A stretch of DNA of 64,000 nucleotides from Streptomyces sp. NBC_00490 (GTDB lineage Bacteria; Actinomycetota; Actinomycetes; Streptomycetales; Streptomycetaceae): the NCBI RefSeq assembly GCF_036013645.1, contig NZ_CP107869.1, positions 7,316,001-7,380,000 of the forward strand, given 5' to 3'. Below are positions 16,505-25,621 of the stretch, piece by piece. The notes beneath the pieces are model-generated. The model was not told the origin of the DNA, ran no database searches, and saw only the letters and a list, made by a program, of their open reading frames with translations. Position 1 is the first letter of the stretch. The number at the start of each line of letters is the position of its first letter. The position numbers and the translations under genes are program-made.

Positions 16505-16912
16505 ATGAGCTCATCGCCCGCCGACCTGGTCCGTCAGTTCCACCTCGCCTTCGGGCTGGACGCCCGTAGTACGCCGGCCGCGGTGTCGCCGGAGCTGGCC
16601 GCCCACCGGGGCGAGCTGCTCGCGGAGGAGGCCGCCGAGGTCGCCGAGGTGGCCGTCGAGGGCCCGCTCGACCGGCTCGCGCACGAACTCGCCGACGTGG
16701 TCTACGTCGCCTACGGCACGGCCCTCGTCCATGGCATCGACCTCGACGCGGTGATCGCCGAGATCCACCGTTCCAACATGACCAAGCTGGGGCCCGACGG
16801 CCGTGTCGCCCGCCGGGCCGACGGCAAGGTCCTCAAGGGTGAGCACTACGAGGCACCGGATGTGTCGGGCGTGCTGCGCAGACAGGGGTGGGCTCCGGAG
16901 GGGGTTGCCTGA
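16505..16912 (+). CDS. MazG-like / PRA-PH superfamily pyrophosphohydrolase
   Basis: A 135-residue all-alpha NTP pyrophosphohydrolase-like protein. The ELLAEEAAEVAEVAVEG helix provides the E-E-x-x-E Mg-binding set, and HELADVVYVAYGTALVHGID the second metal-binding helix with E and D. IHRSNMTKLGPDGR is typical of the MazG-like/HisE group. It probably hydrolyses a nucleoside triphosphate or a modified nucleotide; the substrate is unknown. The start is ATG without a ribosome-binding site, probably leaderless. Confidence 0.75.
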   Translation: MSSSPADLVRQFHLAFGLDARSTPAAVSPELAAHRGELLAEEAAEVAEVAVEGPLDRLAHELADVVYVAYGTALVHGIDLDAVIAEIHRSNMTKLGPDGRVARRADGKVLKGEHYEAPDVSGVLRRQGWAPEGVA

Positions 16913-16966
16913 GAGGCGGAGGCTTGTCGGACGGATGGGCTGATGCCAGGCACCCGACGCCGCCCC

Positions 16967-18184
16967 TCAGTCCGCCACCGATGCCTCCGCCACTGTGGAC
17001 GCGTCCTCCCGTACCGTCCGGCGTTCCCCGGAGCGTCGTGTCCACCAGGACGCCAGCGGCTCCGTGTAGCGCGCGGTCAGCGGGCCGAGGACGACCAGGA
17101 TCAGGACGTACGCCGTGGCCAGCGGGCCCAGTGACGGCTCGATGCCGGCGCTCACCGCGAGGCCGGCGATGACGATCGAGAACTCGCCGCGGGCGACCAG
17201 CGCGCCGCCCGTACGCCAGCGGCCCTTGACGGAGATCCCCGCCCGCCGGGCGGCCCAGTAGCCCGTGGCGATCTTCGTGACCGCGGTGAGCAGGGCCAGC
17301 GCCAGGGCGGGCAGCAGTACGGGCGGGATGCTCGCCGGGTCGGTGTGCAGCCCGAAGAAGACGAAGAACACGGCGGCGAACAGGTCCCGCAGCGGGCTCA
17401 GCAGGGTGTGCGCTCCCTCCGCGACCTCCCCGGACAGCGCGATGCCGACCAGGAAGGCGCCGACCGCCGCCGACACCTGCAACTGCTGGGCCACGCCCGC
17501 GACCAGGATGGTCAGCCCGAGCACCACAAGGAGCAGCTTCTCCGGATCGTCGCTCGACACGAACCGTGAGATCAGCCGCCCGTAGCGGACCGCCACGAAC
17601 AGCACCAGCCCCGCCGCGCCCAGCGCGATGGCCAGCGTCAGGCTCCCGGCCAGCAGTCCGGCTCCGGCCACCAGCGCGGTGACGATCGGCAGGTACACCG
17701 CCATCGCCAGGTCCTCCAGGACCAGCACGCTGAGGATCACCGGCGTCTCCCGGTTGCCCACCCGGCCCAGATCGCCGAGCACCTTCGCGATGACGCCGGA
17801 CGACGAGATCCAGGTGACGCCCGCCAGGACCACGGCGGCCACCGGGCCCCAGCCCAGCAGCAGCGCGGCTGCCGCACCCGGTACGGCGTTCAGCGCACAG
17901 TCGACCAGTCCGGACGGATAGTGCGCCTTGAGGTTGGTGACGAGATCGCCCGCCGAGTACTCCAGGCCGAGCATCAACAGCAGCAGGATGACGCCGATCT
18001 CGGCGCCGATGGAGACGAACTCCTCGCTCGCGCCCAGCGGCAGCAGCCCGCCCTCCCCGAAGGCGAGACCGGCGAGGAGGTAGAGCGGGATGGGGGAGAG
18101 CCGGAACCTGGCGGCGAACCGGCCGAGCAGGCCGAGGCCGAGAATGATGGAACCGAACTCGATGAGCAGGACCGCGGAGTGCAC
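16967..18184 (-). CDS. CPA2-family cation/proton antiporter (KhtU/KefB-like)
   Basis: A 405-residue membrane antiporter from GTG 18184, with about 12 helices. The segment VILSVLVLEDLAMAVYLPI carries the conserved acidic pair (E-D) of the ion path, and LLLLMLGLEYSAGDL and GAFLVGIALSGEVAEG are family signatures. The upstream frame runs into the RCK gene and is not used. Its start is only 4 bases after the stop of the TrkA-C protein gene, matching KhtT-KhtU potassium/proton antiporters of Bacillus. Proposed role: potassium efflux or pH homeostasis. Confidence 0.82.
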   Translation of the reverse strand: MHSAVLLIEFGSIILGLGLLGRFAARFRLSPIPLYLLAGLAFGEGGLLPLGASEEFVSIGAEIGVILLLLMLGLEYSAGDLVTNLKAHYPSGLVDCALNAVPGAAAALLLGWGPVAAVVLAGVTWISSSGVIAKVLGDLGRVGNRETPVILSVLVLEDLAMAVYLPIVTALVAGAGLLAGSLTLAIALGAAGLVLFVAVRYGRLISRFVSSDDPEKLLLVVLGLTILVAGVAQQLQVSAAVGAFLVGIALSGEVAEGAHTLLSPLRDLFAAVFFVFFGLHTDPASIPPVLLPALALALLTAVTKIATGYWAARRAGISVKGRWRTGGALVARGEFSIVIAGLAVSAGIEPSLGPLATAYVLILVVLGPLTARYTEPLASWWTRRSGERRTVREDASTVAEASVAD

Positions 18185-18188
18185 CGGT

Positions 18189-18674
18189 TCACTCCCGCCC
18201 GAGTATCGCCGCGGCGGCGTCGACGCCCTCACGCGTACCGACGACGATCAGCGTGTCCCCGCCCACCAGCCGGAAGTCCGGCGCCGGCGAGGGAATCGCC
18301 TCGGCCCGGCGCAGCACCGCCACGATGGACGCGCCCGTGTCCGTGCGCATCCGGGTCTCGCCCAGGACGCGCCCGTTCCAGCGTGAGGTCGCGGCCACCT
18401 CGATCCGCTCGGCGACCAGCCCCAGATCCGTGGTGTAGAGCAGGCTCGCGCTGTGGTGGGACGGCATCAGCGCGTCGATCAGCGAGCCCGCCTCCGCACC
18501 GGTCAGCCGCAGCGACTGGGCGCAGGAGTCGGGGTCGTCGGCCCGGTACAGGCTCACCGTCCGGGCACCGTCGCGGTGCGCCACCACGGACAGATGGCGG
18601 TGTTCGCGCGTCACGAGGTCGTACTGGACCCCGATCCCCGGCAGCGGCGTCGCCCTCAGGCGCGGTGCAGACAC
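18189..18674 (-). CDS. TrkA-C (RCK_C) regulatory subunit, KhtT-like
   Basis: A 161-residue soluble protein with an N-terminal region of about 75 residues and a TrkA-C domain (about 75-158, with GRVLGETRMRTDTGASIVAV and LVGGDTLIVVGTREGVDAAA). Such domains bind a nucleotide and gate the partner antiporter, here the gene that begins 4 bases downstream. The two form an operon equivalent to khtTU. Confidence 0.8.
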   Translation of the reverse strand: MSAPRLRATPLPGIGVQYDLVTREHRHLSVVAHRDGARTVSLYRADDPDSCAQSLRLTGAEAGSLIDALMPSHHSASLLYTTDLGLVAERIEVAATSRWNGRVLGETRMRTDTGASIVAVLRRAEAIPSPAPDFRLVGGDTLIVVGTREGVDAAAAILGRE

Positions 18675-18856
18675 GTTTCTCCCCTTGTGCTGGGCCTGTG
18701 TACCAAGCGTGATCGTGGGTGCCGAGTCCGCATGCTGCCATCGGCCCGTACCGTGGCGACATGGGTGTTGCCACGGATATGCGCGACCGGCGCCGGGCGG
18801 CGAAGCTGGTCACGGAAGGGCCATGCGACAGGGGCGAGGAAGGCGAGAACACGCAC

Positions 18857-19795
18857 GTGTCACTGTTCTGGCGGATCTTCTCGCTCAACGCCGCCGGCCT
18901 GGTCGTGGCCGCCGCGCTGCTGCTGGGCCCGGTCACCGTGTCGACGCCGATCAGACAGGCCGAGGCCCTGGTCGTCCTCGTCGGCCTCGCCCTGCTGCTG
19001 GTCGCCAACGCCCTGGTCCTGCGGGTCGGCCTCGCCCCGCTCAAACGGCTCGGCCGGGCCATGTCCACCGCCGACCTGCTGCGACCCGGTGCCCGCGCGG
19101 ATGTCGCCGGTCCCGCCGAAGCGGCCGAGCTCATCACGACGTACAACACGATGCTCGACCGGCTGGAGGCCGAGCGCGCCGCCGGGGCCGGCCGGGCCCT
19201 GTCCGCGCAGGAGCGGGAGCGTCACCGGATCGCGCGTGAGCTGCACGACGAGGTCGGTCAGACCCTGACCGCCGTCCTCCTCCAGCTCAAGAGGGTCGCC
19301 GACCGGGCACCCGAGGCGCTGCGCGAGGAGGTGGCCCAGGCCCAGGAGGCCACGCGCGCGGGGCTCGACGAGATCCGCTTCATCGCCCGCCGGCTGCGCC
19401 CCGGCGTCCTGGAGGAACTCGGCCTGGCCAGCGCCCTGCGCTCGCTCGCCGGTGAGTTCAGCGCCCATGGTCTGACCGTGCGTCACCACGTCCCCGGCGG
19501 ACTGCCGCCCCTGACCGAGGAGTCGGAACTCGTGCTCTACCGGGTGGCCCAGGAGGGCCTCACCAACACCGCCCGGCACGCCGCCGCCGACCACGCGGAG
19601 GTCCGCCTCCAGCAGATCGAGGGCGGTGTCGAACTGCTCGTCCGCGACAACGGCCGAGGCCTGGGGGAGGCCACGGAAGGGGCCGGGATACGGGGCATGC
19701 GCGAGCGGGCGCTGCTGATAGGAGCGGAGCTCACGGTCGCCGGGGCGCCCGGCGGGGGCACGGACGTACGCCTGCGCGTCGGAGGGCACCGATGA
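18857..19795 (+). CDS. NarL-type sensor histidine kinase
   Basis: A 312-residue kinase when started at GTG 18857 (MSLFWRIFSLNAAGLVVAAA). Upstream in-frame ATGs at 18719 and 18761 would add up to 46 polar residues; the short form is preferred because the membrane helix then begins near the N-terminus. Two helices (about 9-27 and 36-57) are followed by a HAMP-like linker and a HisKA_3 domain with phospho-acceptor H130 (RIARELHDEVGQTL). The HATPase follows with ELVLYRVAQEGLTNTARHA. It lacks a large extracellular sensor. The cognate regulator overlaps by four bases. Homologues are linked to the onset of secondary metabolism in S. coelicolor (from memory). Confidence 0.83.
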   Translation: MSLFWRIFSLNAAGLVVAAALLLGPVTVSTPIRQAEALVVLVGLALLLVANALVLRVGLAPLKRLGRAMSTADLLRPGARADVAGPAEAAELITTYNTMLDRLEAERAAGAGRALSAQERERHRIARELHDEVGQTLTAVLLQLKRVADRAPEALREEVAQAQEATRAGLDEIRFIARRLRPGVLEELGLASALRSLAGEFSAHGLTVRHHVPGGLPPLTEESELVLYRVAQEGLTNTARHAAADHAEVRLQQIEGGVELLVRDNGRGLGEATEGAGIRGMRERALLIGAELTVAGAPGGGTDVRLRVGGHR

Positions 19796-20460
19796 CGTCC
19801 CGGGCACCCCGCACCCCGGTCCGTGTGCTGCTCGCCGACGACCACACCCTCGTACGACGCGGAGTCCGTCTCATCCTCGACGGCGAGGACGATCTCACGG
19901 TCGTCGCCGAGGCCGGCGACGGGGCGGAGGCGGTCGAGCTGGCACGCGCGCGTGACGTCGATCTGGCCGTCCTGGACATCGCCATGCCCCGGATGACGGG
20001 CCTCCAGGCGGCCCGCGAGCTCTCCCGCCGCCTGCCCGACCTGCGCATTCTCATCCTGACCATGTACGACAACGAGCAGTACTTCTTCGAGGCCCTCAAG
20101 GCGGGGGCCAGCGGCTACGTCCTCAAGTCCGTCGCCGACCGCGATCTGGTCGAGGCGTGCCGCGCGGCCGTCCGCGACCGGCCGTTCGTCTACCCGGGCG
20201 CCGAACGCGCCCTCGTCCGCTCCTACCTGGAGCGCCTCCATCGCGGCGACTCCCTGCCCGAGCGGGCCGTCACCGAACGCGAGGAGGAGATCCTCAAGCT
20301 CGTCGCCGAGGGGCACACGTCCAAGGAGATCGGCGAGATGCTGTTCATCAGCGCGAAGACGGTCGAACGGCACCGGGCGAACCTGCTCCAGAAGCTGGGC
20401 ATGCGGGACCGCCTGGAACTGACGCGGTACGCGATACGGGCCGGGCTGATCGAGCCCTGA
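19792..20460 (+). CDS. NarL/LuxR-family response regulator
   Basis: A 222-residue regulator with a receiver domain (D62 in [12 protein letters not shown], acidic pair at D16-D17 in LLADDHT, Lys in [10 protein letters not shown]). A GerE/LuxR helix-turn-helix lies at about 155-215 ([39 protein letters not shown]). Its ATG overlaps the kinase stop as ATGA, so the pair is co-translated. Targets are unknown. Confidence 0.92.
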   Translation: MTSRAPRTPVRVLLADDHTLVRRGVRLILDGEDDLTVVAEAGDGAEAVELARARDVDLAVLDIAMPRMTGLQAARELSRRLPDLRILILTMYDNEQYFFEALKAGASGYVLKSVADRDLVEACRAAVRDRPFVYPGAERALVRSYLERLHRGDSLPERAVTEREEEILKLVAEGHTSKEIGEMLFISAKTVERHRANLLQKLGMRDRLELTRYAIRAGLIEP

Positions 20461-20468
20461 GACCCCGG

Positions 20469-20477
20469 TTGTCCACA
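20469..20477 (+). promoter_or_regulatory. DnaA-box consensus TTGTCCACA upstream of miaB
   Basis: An exact match to the Streptomyces DnaA-box consensus, 41 bases before ATG 20519. A single box; function unproven. Confidence 0.35.
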
Positions 20478-20506
20478 GGGCGACCGGAGCCGCTTCCGGC
20501 ACCGCC

Positions 20507-20512
20507 TACCCT
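20507..20512 (+). promoter_or_regulatory. Candidate -10 box TACCCT for leaderless miaB mRNA
   Basis: TACCCT is six bases before ATG 20519 and no Shine-Dalgarno is present. Confidence 0.45.
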
Positions 20513-20518
20513 TGTCGC

Positions 20519-22036
20519 ATGAGCAGCATCGACCGGAGCCAGGACGTCTCCTCTTCCAAGACCTACGAAGTACGCACCTACGGGTGCCAGATGAACGTCC
20601 ACGATTCCGAGCGATTGTCCGGGCTGCTCGAAGACGCCGGTTTCGTGAAGGCGCCGGAGGGTTCCGACGGCGACGCGGACGTCGTCGTCTTCAACACCTG
20701 CGCGGTGCGCGAGAACGCCGACAACCGGCTGTACGGCAACCTCGGCCGCCTCGCGCCCATGAAGACCAAGCGCCCCGGGATGCAGATCGCGGTCGGCGGC
20801 TGTCTGGCGCAGAAGGACCGCGACACCATCGTGAAGAAGGCGCCCTGGGTGGACGTCGTCTTCGGCACGCACAACATCGGCAAGCTGCCCGTCCTGCTGG
20901 AACGCGCGCGCGTCCAGGAGGAGGCGCAGGTCGAGATCGCCGAGTCCCTCGAGGCGTTCCCGTCCACGCTCCCCACCCGGCGCGAGAGCGCGTACGCGGC
21001 GTGGGTGTCGATCTCCGTGGGCTGCAACAACACCTGCACCTTCTGCATCGTCCCCGCGCTGCGCGGCAAGGAGAAGGACCGCCGCACCGGCGACATCCTC
21101 GCCGAGATCGAGGCCCTGGTCAGCGAGGGCGTCTCCGAGATCACGCTGCTCGGGCAGAACGTCAACGCGTACGGCTCCGACATCGGCGACCGCGAGGCGT
21201 TCAGCAAGCTGCTGCGGGCCTGCGGGAAGATCGAGGGCCTGGAGCGCGTGCGCTTCACGTCCCCGCACCCGCGCGACTTCACCGACGACGTGATCGCGGC
21301 CATGGCCGAGACGCCGAACGTGATGCCGCAGCTCCACATGCCGATGCAGTCCGGCTCGGACACGATCCTGAAGGCGATGCGCCGCTCGTACCGGCAGGAG
21401 CGTTTCCTCGGGATCATCGAGAAGGTGCGTGCCGCCATGCCGGACGCCGCGATCTCGACCGACATCATCGTGGGCTTCCCCGGCGAGACCGAGGAGGACT
21501 TCGAGCAGACGATGCACGCGGTCCGCGAGGCCCGCTTCACGAACGCCTTCACCTTCCAGTACTCCAAGCGTCCCGGAACCCCCGCGGCGACCATGGACGG
21601 GCAGATCCCCAAGGAGGTCGTGCAGGCGCGCTACGAGCGTCTCGTCGCCCTCCAGGAGGAGATCTCCTGGGAGGAGAACAAGAAGCAGGTCGGCCGCACC
21701 CTCGACCTCATGGTCGCCGAGGGCGAGGGCCGCAAGGACGGCACCACCCACCGCCTCTCCGGCCGTGCCCCCGACAACCGCCTGGTTCACTTCACCAAGC
21801 CGGACGAAGAGGTCCGCCCCGGCGACGTCGTCACGGTCGAGATCACCTACGCCGCCCCGCACCACCTCCTCGCCGAGGGCGAGGTCCTGAAGGTCCGCCG
21901 CACGCGCGCGGGCGACGCCTGGGAGAAGCGCAACGCCGCCGAGGCGGCGAAGCCGGCGGGCGTGCTGCTGGGGCTGCCGAAGATCGGCGTACCGGAACCG
22001 CTGCCGGCGGCGACGGGTGGCTGCGCGATCGACTGA
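20519..22036 (+). CDS. miaB: tRNA-2-methylthio-N6-dimethylallyladenosine synthase MiaB
   Basis: A 505-residue radical-SAM methylthiotransferase that adds a methylthio group to i6A37 in tRNA. The UPF0004 domain has Cys23, Cys61 and Cys95 for the second 4Fe-4S cluster. The radical-SAM CxxxCxxC is C169-C173-C176 (GCNNTCTFC). A TRAM domain follows (about 395-460). The C-terminus has an Ala/Pro tail. It is upstream of miaA (23972), whose product makes the i6A substrate. Confidence 0.96.
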   Translation: MSSIDRSQDVSSSKTYEVRTYGCQMNVHDSERLSGLLEDAGFVKAPEGSDGDADVVVFNTCAVRENADNRLYGNLGRLAPMKTKRPGMQIAVGGCLAQKDRDTIVKKAPWVDVVFGTHNIGKLPVLLERARVQEEAQVEIAESLEAFPSTLPTRRESAYAAWVSISVGCNNTCTFCIVPALRGKEKDRRTGDILAEIEALVSEGVSEITLLGQNVNAYGSDIGDREAFSKLLRACGKIEGLERVRFTSPHPRDFTDDVIAAMAETPNVMPQLHMPMQSGSDTILKAMRRSYRQERFLGIIEKVRAAMPDAAISTDIIVGFPGETEEDFEQTMHAVREARFTNAFTFQYSKRPGTPAATMDGQIPKEVVQARYERLVALQEEISWEENKKQVGRTLDLMVAEGEGRKDGTTHRLSGRAPDNRLVHFTKPDEEVRPGDVVTVEITYAAPHHLLAEGEVLKVRRTRAGDAWEKRNAAEAAKPAGVLLGLPKIGVPEPLPAATGGCAID

Positions 22037-22079
22037 GCGCACGCCATACTCGTCGTCCGACGAGGGACGGGGGCGGGAC

Positions 22080-22370
22080 ATGGCGCGCTGGGTGGTCCTG
22101 GTGCAGGCCGGCTACGGGGATGAATACACCCTCGACGAGGTGGAGCACATCGAGGACACCCTCGAACGGGCTCGCGCGAGGCTGTACGAGATCGCCTGCA
22201 CCCACCTGCCAAGGTCCAGGCTGCGGCAGCAGAGCCGACAGGTCTACCGGATCGGCGACGGGGACGCGTACTACGCCACCATCGAAGGCAAGATGTCCAC
22301 GCATCGCGTGCTGTACCGCCTGGCCGAACTGGTGTGGAGCGTCGATCCCGAGCCGAAGCCCTGGCAGTAG
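22080..22370 (+). CDS. Small conserved protein, uncharacterised
   Basis: A 96-residue protein from ATG 22080 (MARWVVLVQAGYGDEYTLDE), preceded by a G-rich site. It is mixed alpha/beta with charged helices (VEHIEDTLERARARLYEIA) and YATIEGKMSTHRVLYRLAEL near the end. No family recognised. It lies between miaB and the LigB-like gene, probably in one operon. Confidence 0.65.
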   Translation: MARWVVLVQAGYGDEYTLDEVEHIEDTLERARARLYEIACTHLPRSRLRQQSRQVYRIGDGDAYYATIEGKMSTHRVLYRLAELVWSVDPEPKPWQ

Positions 22371-22380
22371 GCTGCCGATC

Positions 22381-23094
22381 ATGCTTGTCGCCGCCGCCGT
22401 CTGCCCCTGTCCGCCGCTCCTCGTGCCGGAGGTCGCCGCGGGCGCCGCGCCCGAGCTGGACGCGGCCCGGACCGCGTGCACGGACGCGCTCGGGGTGCTC
22501 GCCGCCGCCCGGCCCGATCTTCTGGTGGTCCTCGGACCCGCCGCGCAGAGCGGGCGCGGTACGCATCCGCAGGGCACGGCGGGGTCCTTCCGCGGCTTCG
22601 GCGTGGAGGTCGACGTCAGGCTGGGCGCGGACAAGGGCGGGGCGTCCGGGCGTGTGCTTCCGCCCTCCCTCGCCGTGGCCGCGTGGCTGCTGGAGCGCAC
22701 CGGTTGGGCGGACGCCCCGATCGAGGGACTCGGCGTCGGGGAACCTCTGGCCGCCGAGCGGTGTATTGAAGTCGGAAGGGAAATCGCCGCGCGGGCCGAG
22801 CGCGTGGCGCTGCTGGTGATGGGAGACGCCAGCGCCTGCCGCACGCTCAAGTCACCCGGCTACCTCGACGAGCGGGCGGCGCCCTTCGACGCGGAGGTCG
22901 CGCGGGCGCTGGGGGCGGCGGACGTGGCGGCCCTCGAAGCGCTGGACGCCGGGCTGGCGTACGAGCTCAAGGTGTCCGGGCGGGCGCCCTGGCAGGTCCT
23001 GGCGGGCGCCGCCGAAGGGGCGGGCCTCGACGGCCGGCTGCTGTACGACGACGCGCCGTACGGCGTGGGGTACGTGGTCGCGACCTGGTCGTGA
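22381..23094 (+). CDS. LigB-like protein (class III extradiol dioxygenase fold), probably non-catalytic
   Basis: A 237-residue protein starting at ATG 22381, ten bases after the previous stop. The layout follows the LigB/MEMO fold: CPCPPLLVPEVA at the start, LLVVLGPAAQ where catalytic members have a His after P, then LLVMGDASACRTL in place of S-G-D-x-S-H, and FDAEVARALGAADVAALEAL. The canonical metal-ligand His residues of these motifs are absent, so oxygenase activity is doubtful. It sits between miaB and miaA, an arrangement I recall as conserved in Streptomyces. Confidence 0.65.
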   Translation: MLVAAAVCPCPPLLVPEVAAGAAPELDAARTACTDALGVLAAARPDLLVVLGPAAQSGRGTHPQGTAGSFRGFGVEVDVRLGADKGGASGRVLPPSLAVAAWLLERTGWADAPIEGLGVGEPLAAERCIEVGREIAARAERVALLVMGDASACRTLKSPGYLDERAAPFDAEVARALGAADVAALEALDAGLAYELKVSGRAPWQVLAGAAEGAGLDGRLLYDDAPYGVGYVVATWS

Positions 23095-23213
23095 CCTGCC
23101 TCGTCGGGATCTGCGCCGTCGGGACCGGCCCGGTCGTGACGCCGGTGCGGGCCGTGTGAAACGGCGGACGGCCGCCAGGCGTCATGCCCCGCGGCCGTCC
23201 GTCGGTGTGCCGT

Positions 23214-23480
23214 TCAGGAAGCGGGCGGCGGTGAGGACGGGGGCGTGGTCGTGCCGCCGCCGGTTCCGTCGTCCTTGTGCGCGAGTCGGTCCATGGCGTT
23301 CTTGGCCTTGCCCATGCCCGTCTGGATCTTGCCGCTGTACTTGCCCTTGGTCTTCTCGTCGACGACCTTCGCGGCCTTGTCGAGACCGTGCTGCACCTTG
23401 TCTCCGTGCTGCTGTGCGAGTCCGGAGACCTTGTCCTTGGCCGGGCTGAGCTTGGCTTTCAAATTGTCCAGGAGACCCAT
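23214..23480 (-). CDS. MT0933/Rv0909-type antitoxin-family protein
   Basis: An 88-residue, Lys-rich amphipathic protein. MGLLDNLKAKLSPAKDKVSG and HGLDKAAKVVDEKTKGKYSG match the small actinobacterial 'antitoxin' family named after M. tuberculosis Rv0909. A Gly/Thr/Pro/Ser tail follows. No toxin-like ORF is adjacent, so its role as an antitoxin here is unproven; a stress-response or structural role is equally possible. Confidence 0.7.
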   Translation of the reverse strand: MGLLDNLKAKLSPAKDKVSGLAQQHGDKVQHGLDKAAKVVDEKTKGKYSGKIQTGMGKAKNAMDRLAHKDDGTGGGTTTPPSSPPPAS

Positions 23481-23504
23481 CGTTCACCTTCCCGCGCGGG
23501 GCAG

Positions 23505-23789
23505 TTATGTGCGGGCGCCCTCGCCGGCCTCGCTGTCGGCCGCCTCTTCGGCGGACTGCTGCTTGGGGATGTCGACGCCTTCGGCGGCACCGGCCTCGAC
23601 GGCCTCCGTCGCCGTCGGCTCTGCCGTGTCGGCGTCGGTCCCGGCCGGGGCGTCCGCCTCGGCCGGCTCCTTCGCCTCTGCCGCCTTCTCCGCCTCGGGC
23701 TCGGCCGTCAGCGTGGCGGCCTCCACCTCGGCGGTTGACGTCTCCTCCGCAGCCTTTGACCTCCGGAGAAGTCGTGCGAAAACGCCCAT
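23505..23789 (-). CDS. Acidic low-complexity small protein
   Basis: A 94-residue protein from ATG 23789, with GGAG six bases upstream of the start. A short basic head (MGVFARLLRRSKAAEE) is followed by about 75 residues of Ala/Glu/Asp/Thr repeats. It is probably disordered. The start of the antitoxin-like gene lies 24 bases past its stop, so the two may be co-transcribed. Function unknown. Confidence 0.6.
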   Translation of the reverse strand: MGVFARLLRRSKAAEETSTAEVEAATLTAEPEAEKAAEAKEPAEADAPAGTDADTAEPTATEAVEAGAAEGVDIPKQQSAEEAADSEAGEGART

Positions 23790-23971
23790 ATCCACTCCAT
23801 ACGTTACTTGTGCGGGTGAAATCCCGCGTTGCCCGGTGCGTCCGTTTGCGTCGCCCGAGACGCCGCCTCCCGAAACCGGCGGCGAAAACCTCGCAACAGG
23901 CAACGACCCCGCGCGCGTGCCGTCACGTAACTCGTTCGAGGCCACACCCTGACGTTTGCGAGACTGGTGCG

Positions 23972-24910
23972 GTGAGCAGCGCACCCCCCGCCCCCCGAGT
24001 CATCGCCGTCGTCGGACCGACCGCGGCCGGAAAGTCCGATCTGGGAGTTTTCCTGGCCCGACGTCTCGGCGGCGAGGTCGTCAACGCCGACTCCATGCAG
24101 CTCTACCGAGGGATGGACATCGGCACCGCGAAACTGACGCCCGAGGAGCGCGAGGACGTCCCGCACCACCTCCTGGACATCTGGGACGTGACCGTCACGG
24201 CCTCCGTCGCCGAGTACCAGCGACTCGCGCGCGAGCGCATCGACGCGCTGCTCGCCGAGGGACGCTGGCCGATCCTCGTCGGCGGCTCCGGCCTGTACGT
24301 CCGCGGCGCCGTCGACAACCTCGAGTTCCCCGGCACCGACCCCGAGGTCCGGGCCCGGCTCGAGGAGGAGCTCACGCTTCGCGGGTCCGGCGCGCTGCAC
24401 GCCCGTCTGGCCGCCGCCGACCCCGAGGCCGGCCAGGCGATCCTGCCCAGCAACGGCCGCCGCATCGTCCGGGCCCTGGAGGTCATCGAGATCACCGGCA
24501 AGCCCTTCACCGCCAACCTCCCCGGCCACGACTCGGTCTACGACACCCTCCAGATCGGTGTCGACGTCGCGCGCCCCGAGCTGGACGAGCGCATCACGCG
24601 CCGGGTCGACCGGATGTGGGACGCGGGCCTGGTGGACGAGGTACGGGCGCTGGAGGCGCACGGGTTGCGCGCGGGGCGTACGGCATCGCGCGCGCTCGGG
24701 TATCAGCAGGTGCTCGCGGCGCTCGCCGGGGAGTGCACGCTCGCAGAAGCGCGGGACGAGACCGTCCGTGCCACGAAGCGCTTCGCGCGCCGCCAGGACT
24801 CGTGGTTCAGGCGCGATCCGCGGGTGCACTGGTTGAGTGGGGCTGCGGCGGATCTCACAGAACTTCCGCAGCTCGCGCTGGCGTTGGTCGAACGACCGGT
24901 CACAGCCTGA
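23972..24910 (+). CDS. miaA: tRNA dimethylallyltransferase MiaA
   Basis: A 312-residue enzyme that transfers a dimethylallyl group to A37 of tRNAs reading UNN codons. GPTAAGKS at residues 15-22 is the P-loop; VVNADSMQLYRGMDIGTAKL and PILVGGSGLYVRG are invariant family segments. The start is GTG 23972, before SSAPPAPRVIAVVG; the upstream open frame is a shadow of the minus-strand gene. It acts before MiaB (20519-22036). Confidence 0.96.
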   Translation: MSSAPPAPRVIAVVGPTAAGKSDLGVFLARRLGGEVVNADSMQLYRGMDIGTAKLTPEEREDVPHHLLDIWDVTVTASVAEYQRLARERIDALLAEGRWPILVGGSGLYVRGAVDNLEFPGTDPEVRARLEEELTLRGSGALHARLAAADPEAGQAILPSNGRRIVRALEVIEITGKPFTANLPGHDSVYDTLQIGVDVARPELDERITRRVDRMWDAGLVDEVRALEAHGLRAGRTASRALGYQQVLAALAGECTLAEARDETVRATKRFARRQDSWFRRDPRVHWLSGAAADLTELPQLALALVERPVTA

Positions 24911-25012
24911 TCACGTCCTGGCATCGGGACGCTCAGGCCGTCATCCGGCCCTCCGGCGCCGTGCCATCATCGAGCTTCGATCGACCAAGTGGAGTCCGAG
25001 TTGGGAGGGCGC

Positions 25013-25522
25013 GTGGCGATGGAGGCCGGCCCTCGCGACACCGCACAAGGCACCGAGCCCCTCACCGTCGACAGCGGTGAACCGGAGCAGGACGAGGACA
25101 GTCTGAGCCCCGACGGGCCCGACGACACCCAGGGTGGAGTGACCGCCGACGGTCCCGAGCCCGAGGAGATGTTCGCGGGCGGGCCGGAGGTCGAGGTCGA
25201 GCTGCGTCCGCAGCGCCGGATGCGTATCTGGCAGCTCGCGCCCATCGTCACCCTGGCCGCGGTCGGCTCCCTGATGTTCGCCTTCCCGCTGGCCTTCGAC
25301 TTCGGCGACAGCGGGGCCGTGATCGCCATGCTGGGCCTGCTGATCTGCTCCTGTGCGGCCGGGTGGGGCATGATGGCCGCCCGCCGGGTCGGTCACACGT
25401 GGCCCGGGCTGCCGCAGCGGGGCTCCGGGCTGCGTCCCGACTGGCGCATGGTGCTGCTGTACGTCGTGGTCGTGGCCGCGGTGATCGCGCTGGCCGTGTT
25501 CCGCGTGGCCCGGCTGCGCTGA
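25013..25522 (+). CDS. Membrane protein with acidic N-terminus, uncharacterised
   Basis: About 169 residues from GTG 25013 (GGAGG at 25004-25008); GTG 24989 or ATG 25019 are alternatives. An acidic low-complexity N-terminal half (EQDEDSLSPDGPDDTQ) is followed by three helices: LAPIVTLAAVGSLMFAFPLA, VIAMLGLLICSCAAGWGMM and MVLLYVVVVAAVIALAVF. It is located between miaA and dapF. No family recognised. Confidence 0.65.
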   Translation: MAMEAGPRDTAQGTEPLTVDSGEPEQDEDSLSPDGPDDTQGGVTADGPEPEEMFAGGPEVEVELRPQRRMRIWQLAPIVTLAAVGSLMFAFPLAFDFGDSGAVIAMLGLLICSCAAGWGMMAARRVGHTWPGLPQRGSGLRPDWRMVLLYVVVVAAVIALAVFRVARLR

Positions 25523-25609
25523 CCTCCACGCACGCGTGGCGTGAGGTACGACCACGTACGCGTGCAGACGTCGTACGGCTGTCCGTGACCCGCTGTCGTA
25601 CCCACCCCG

Positions 25610-25615
25610 TACGAT
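25610..25615 (+). promoter_or_regulatory. Candidate -10 box TACGAT of dapF
   Basis: TACGAT is six bases before ATG 25622. The intervening CGAGGA could act as a weak ribosome site on a longer mRNA, so leaderless translation is likely but not certain. Confidence 0.4.
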
Positions 25616-25621
25616 CGAGGA

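Noticed and set aside
23095..23213. Toxin gene paired with the antitoxin-family protein
   Set aside because: Only 119 bases without a coherent ORF; the other neighbour is an acidic low-complexity protein.
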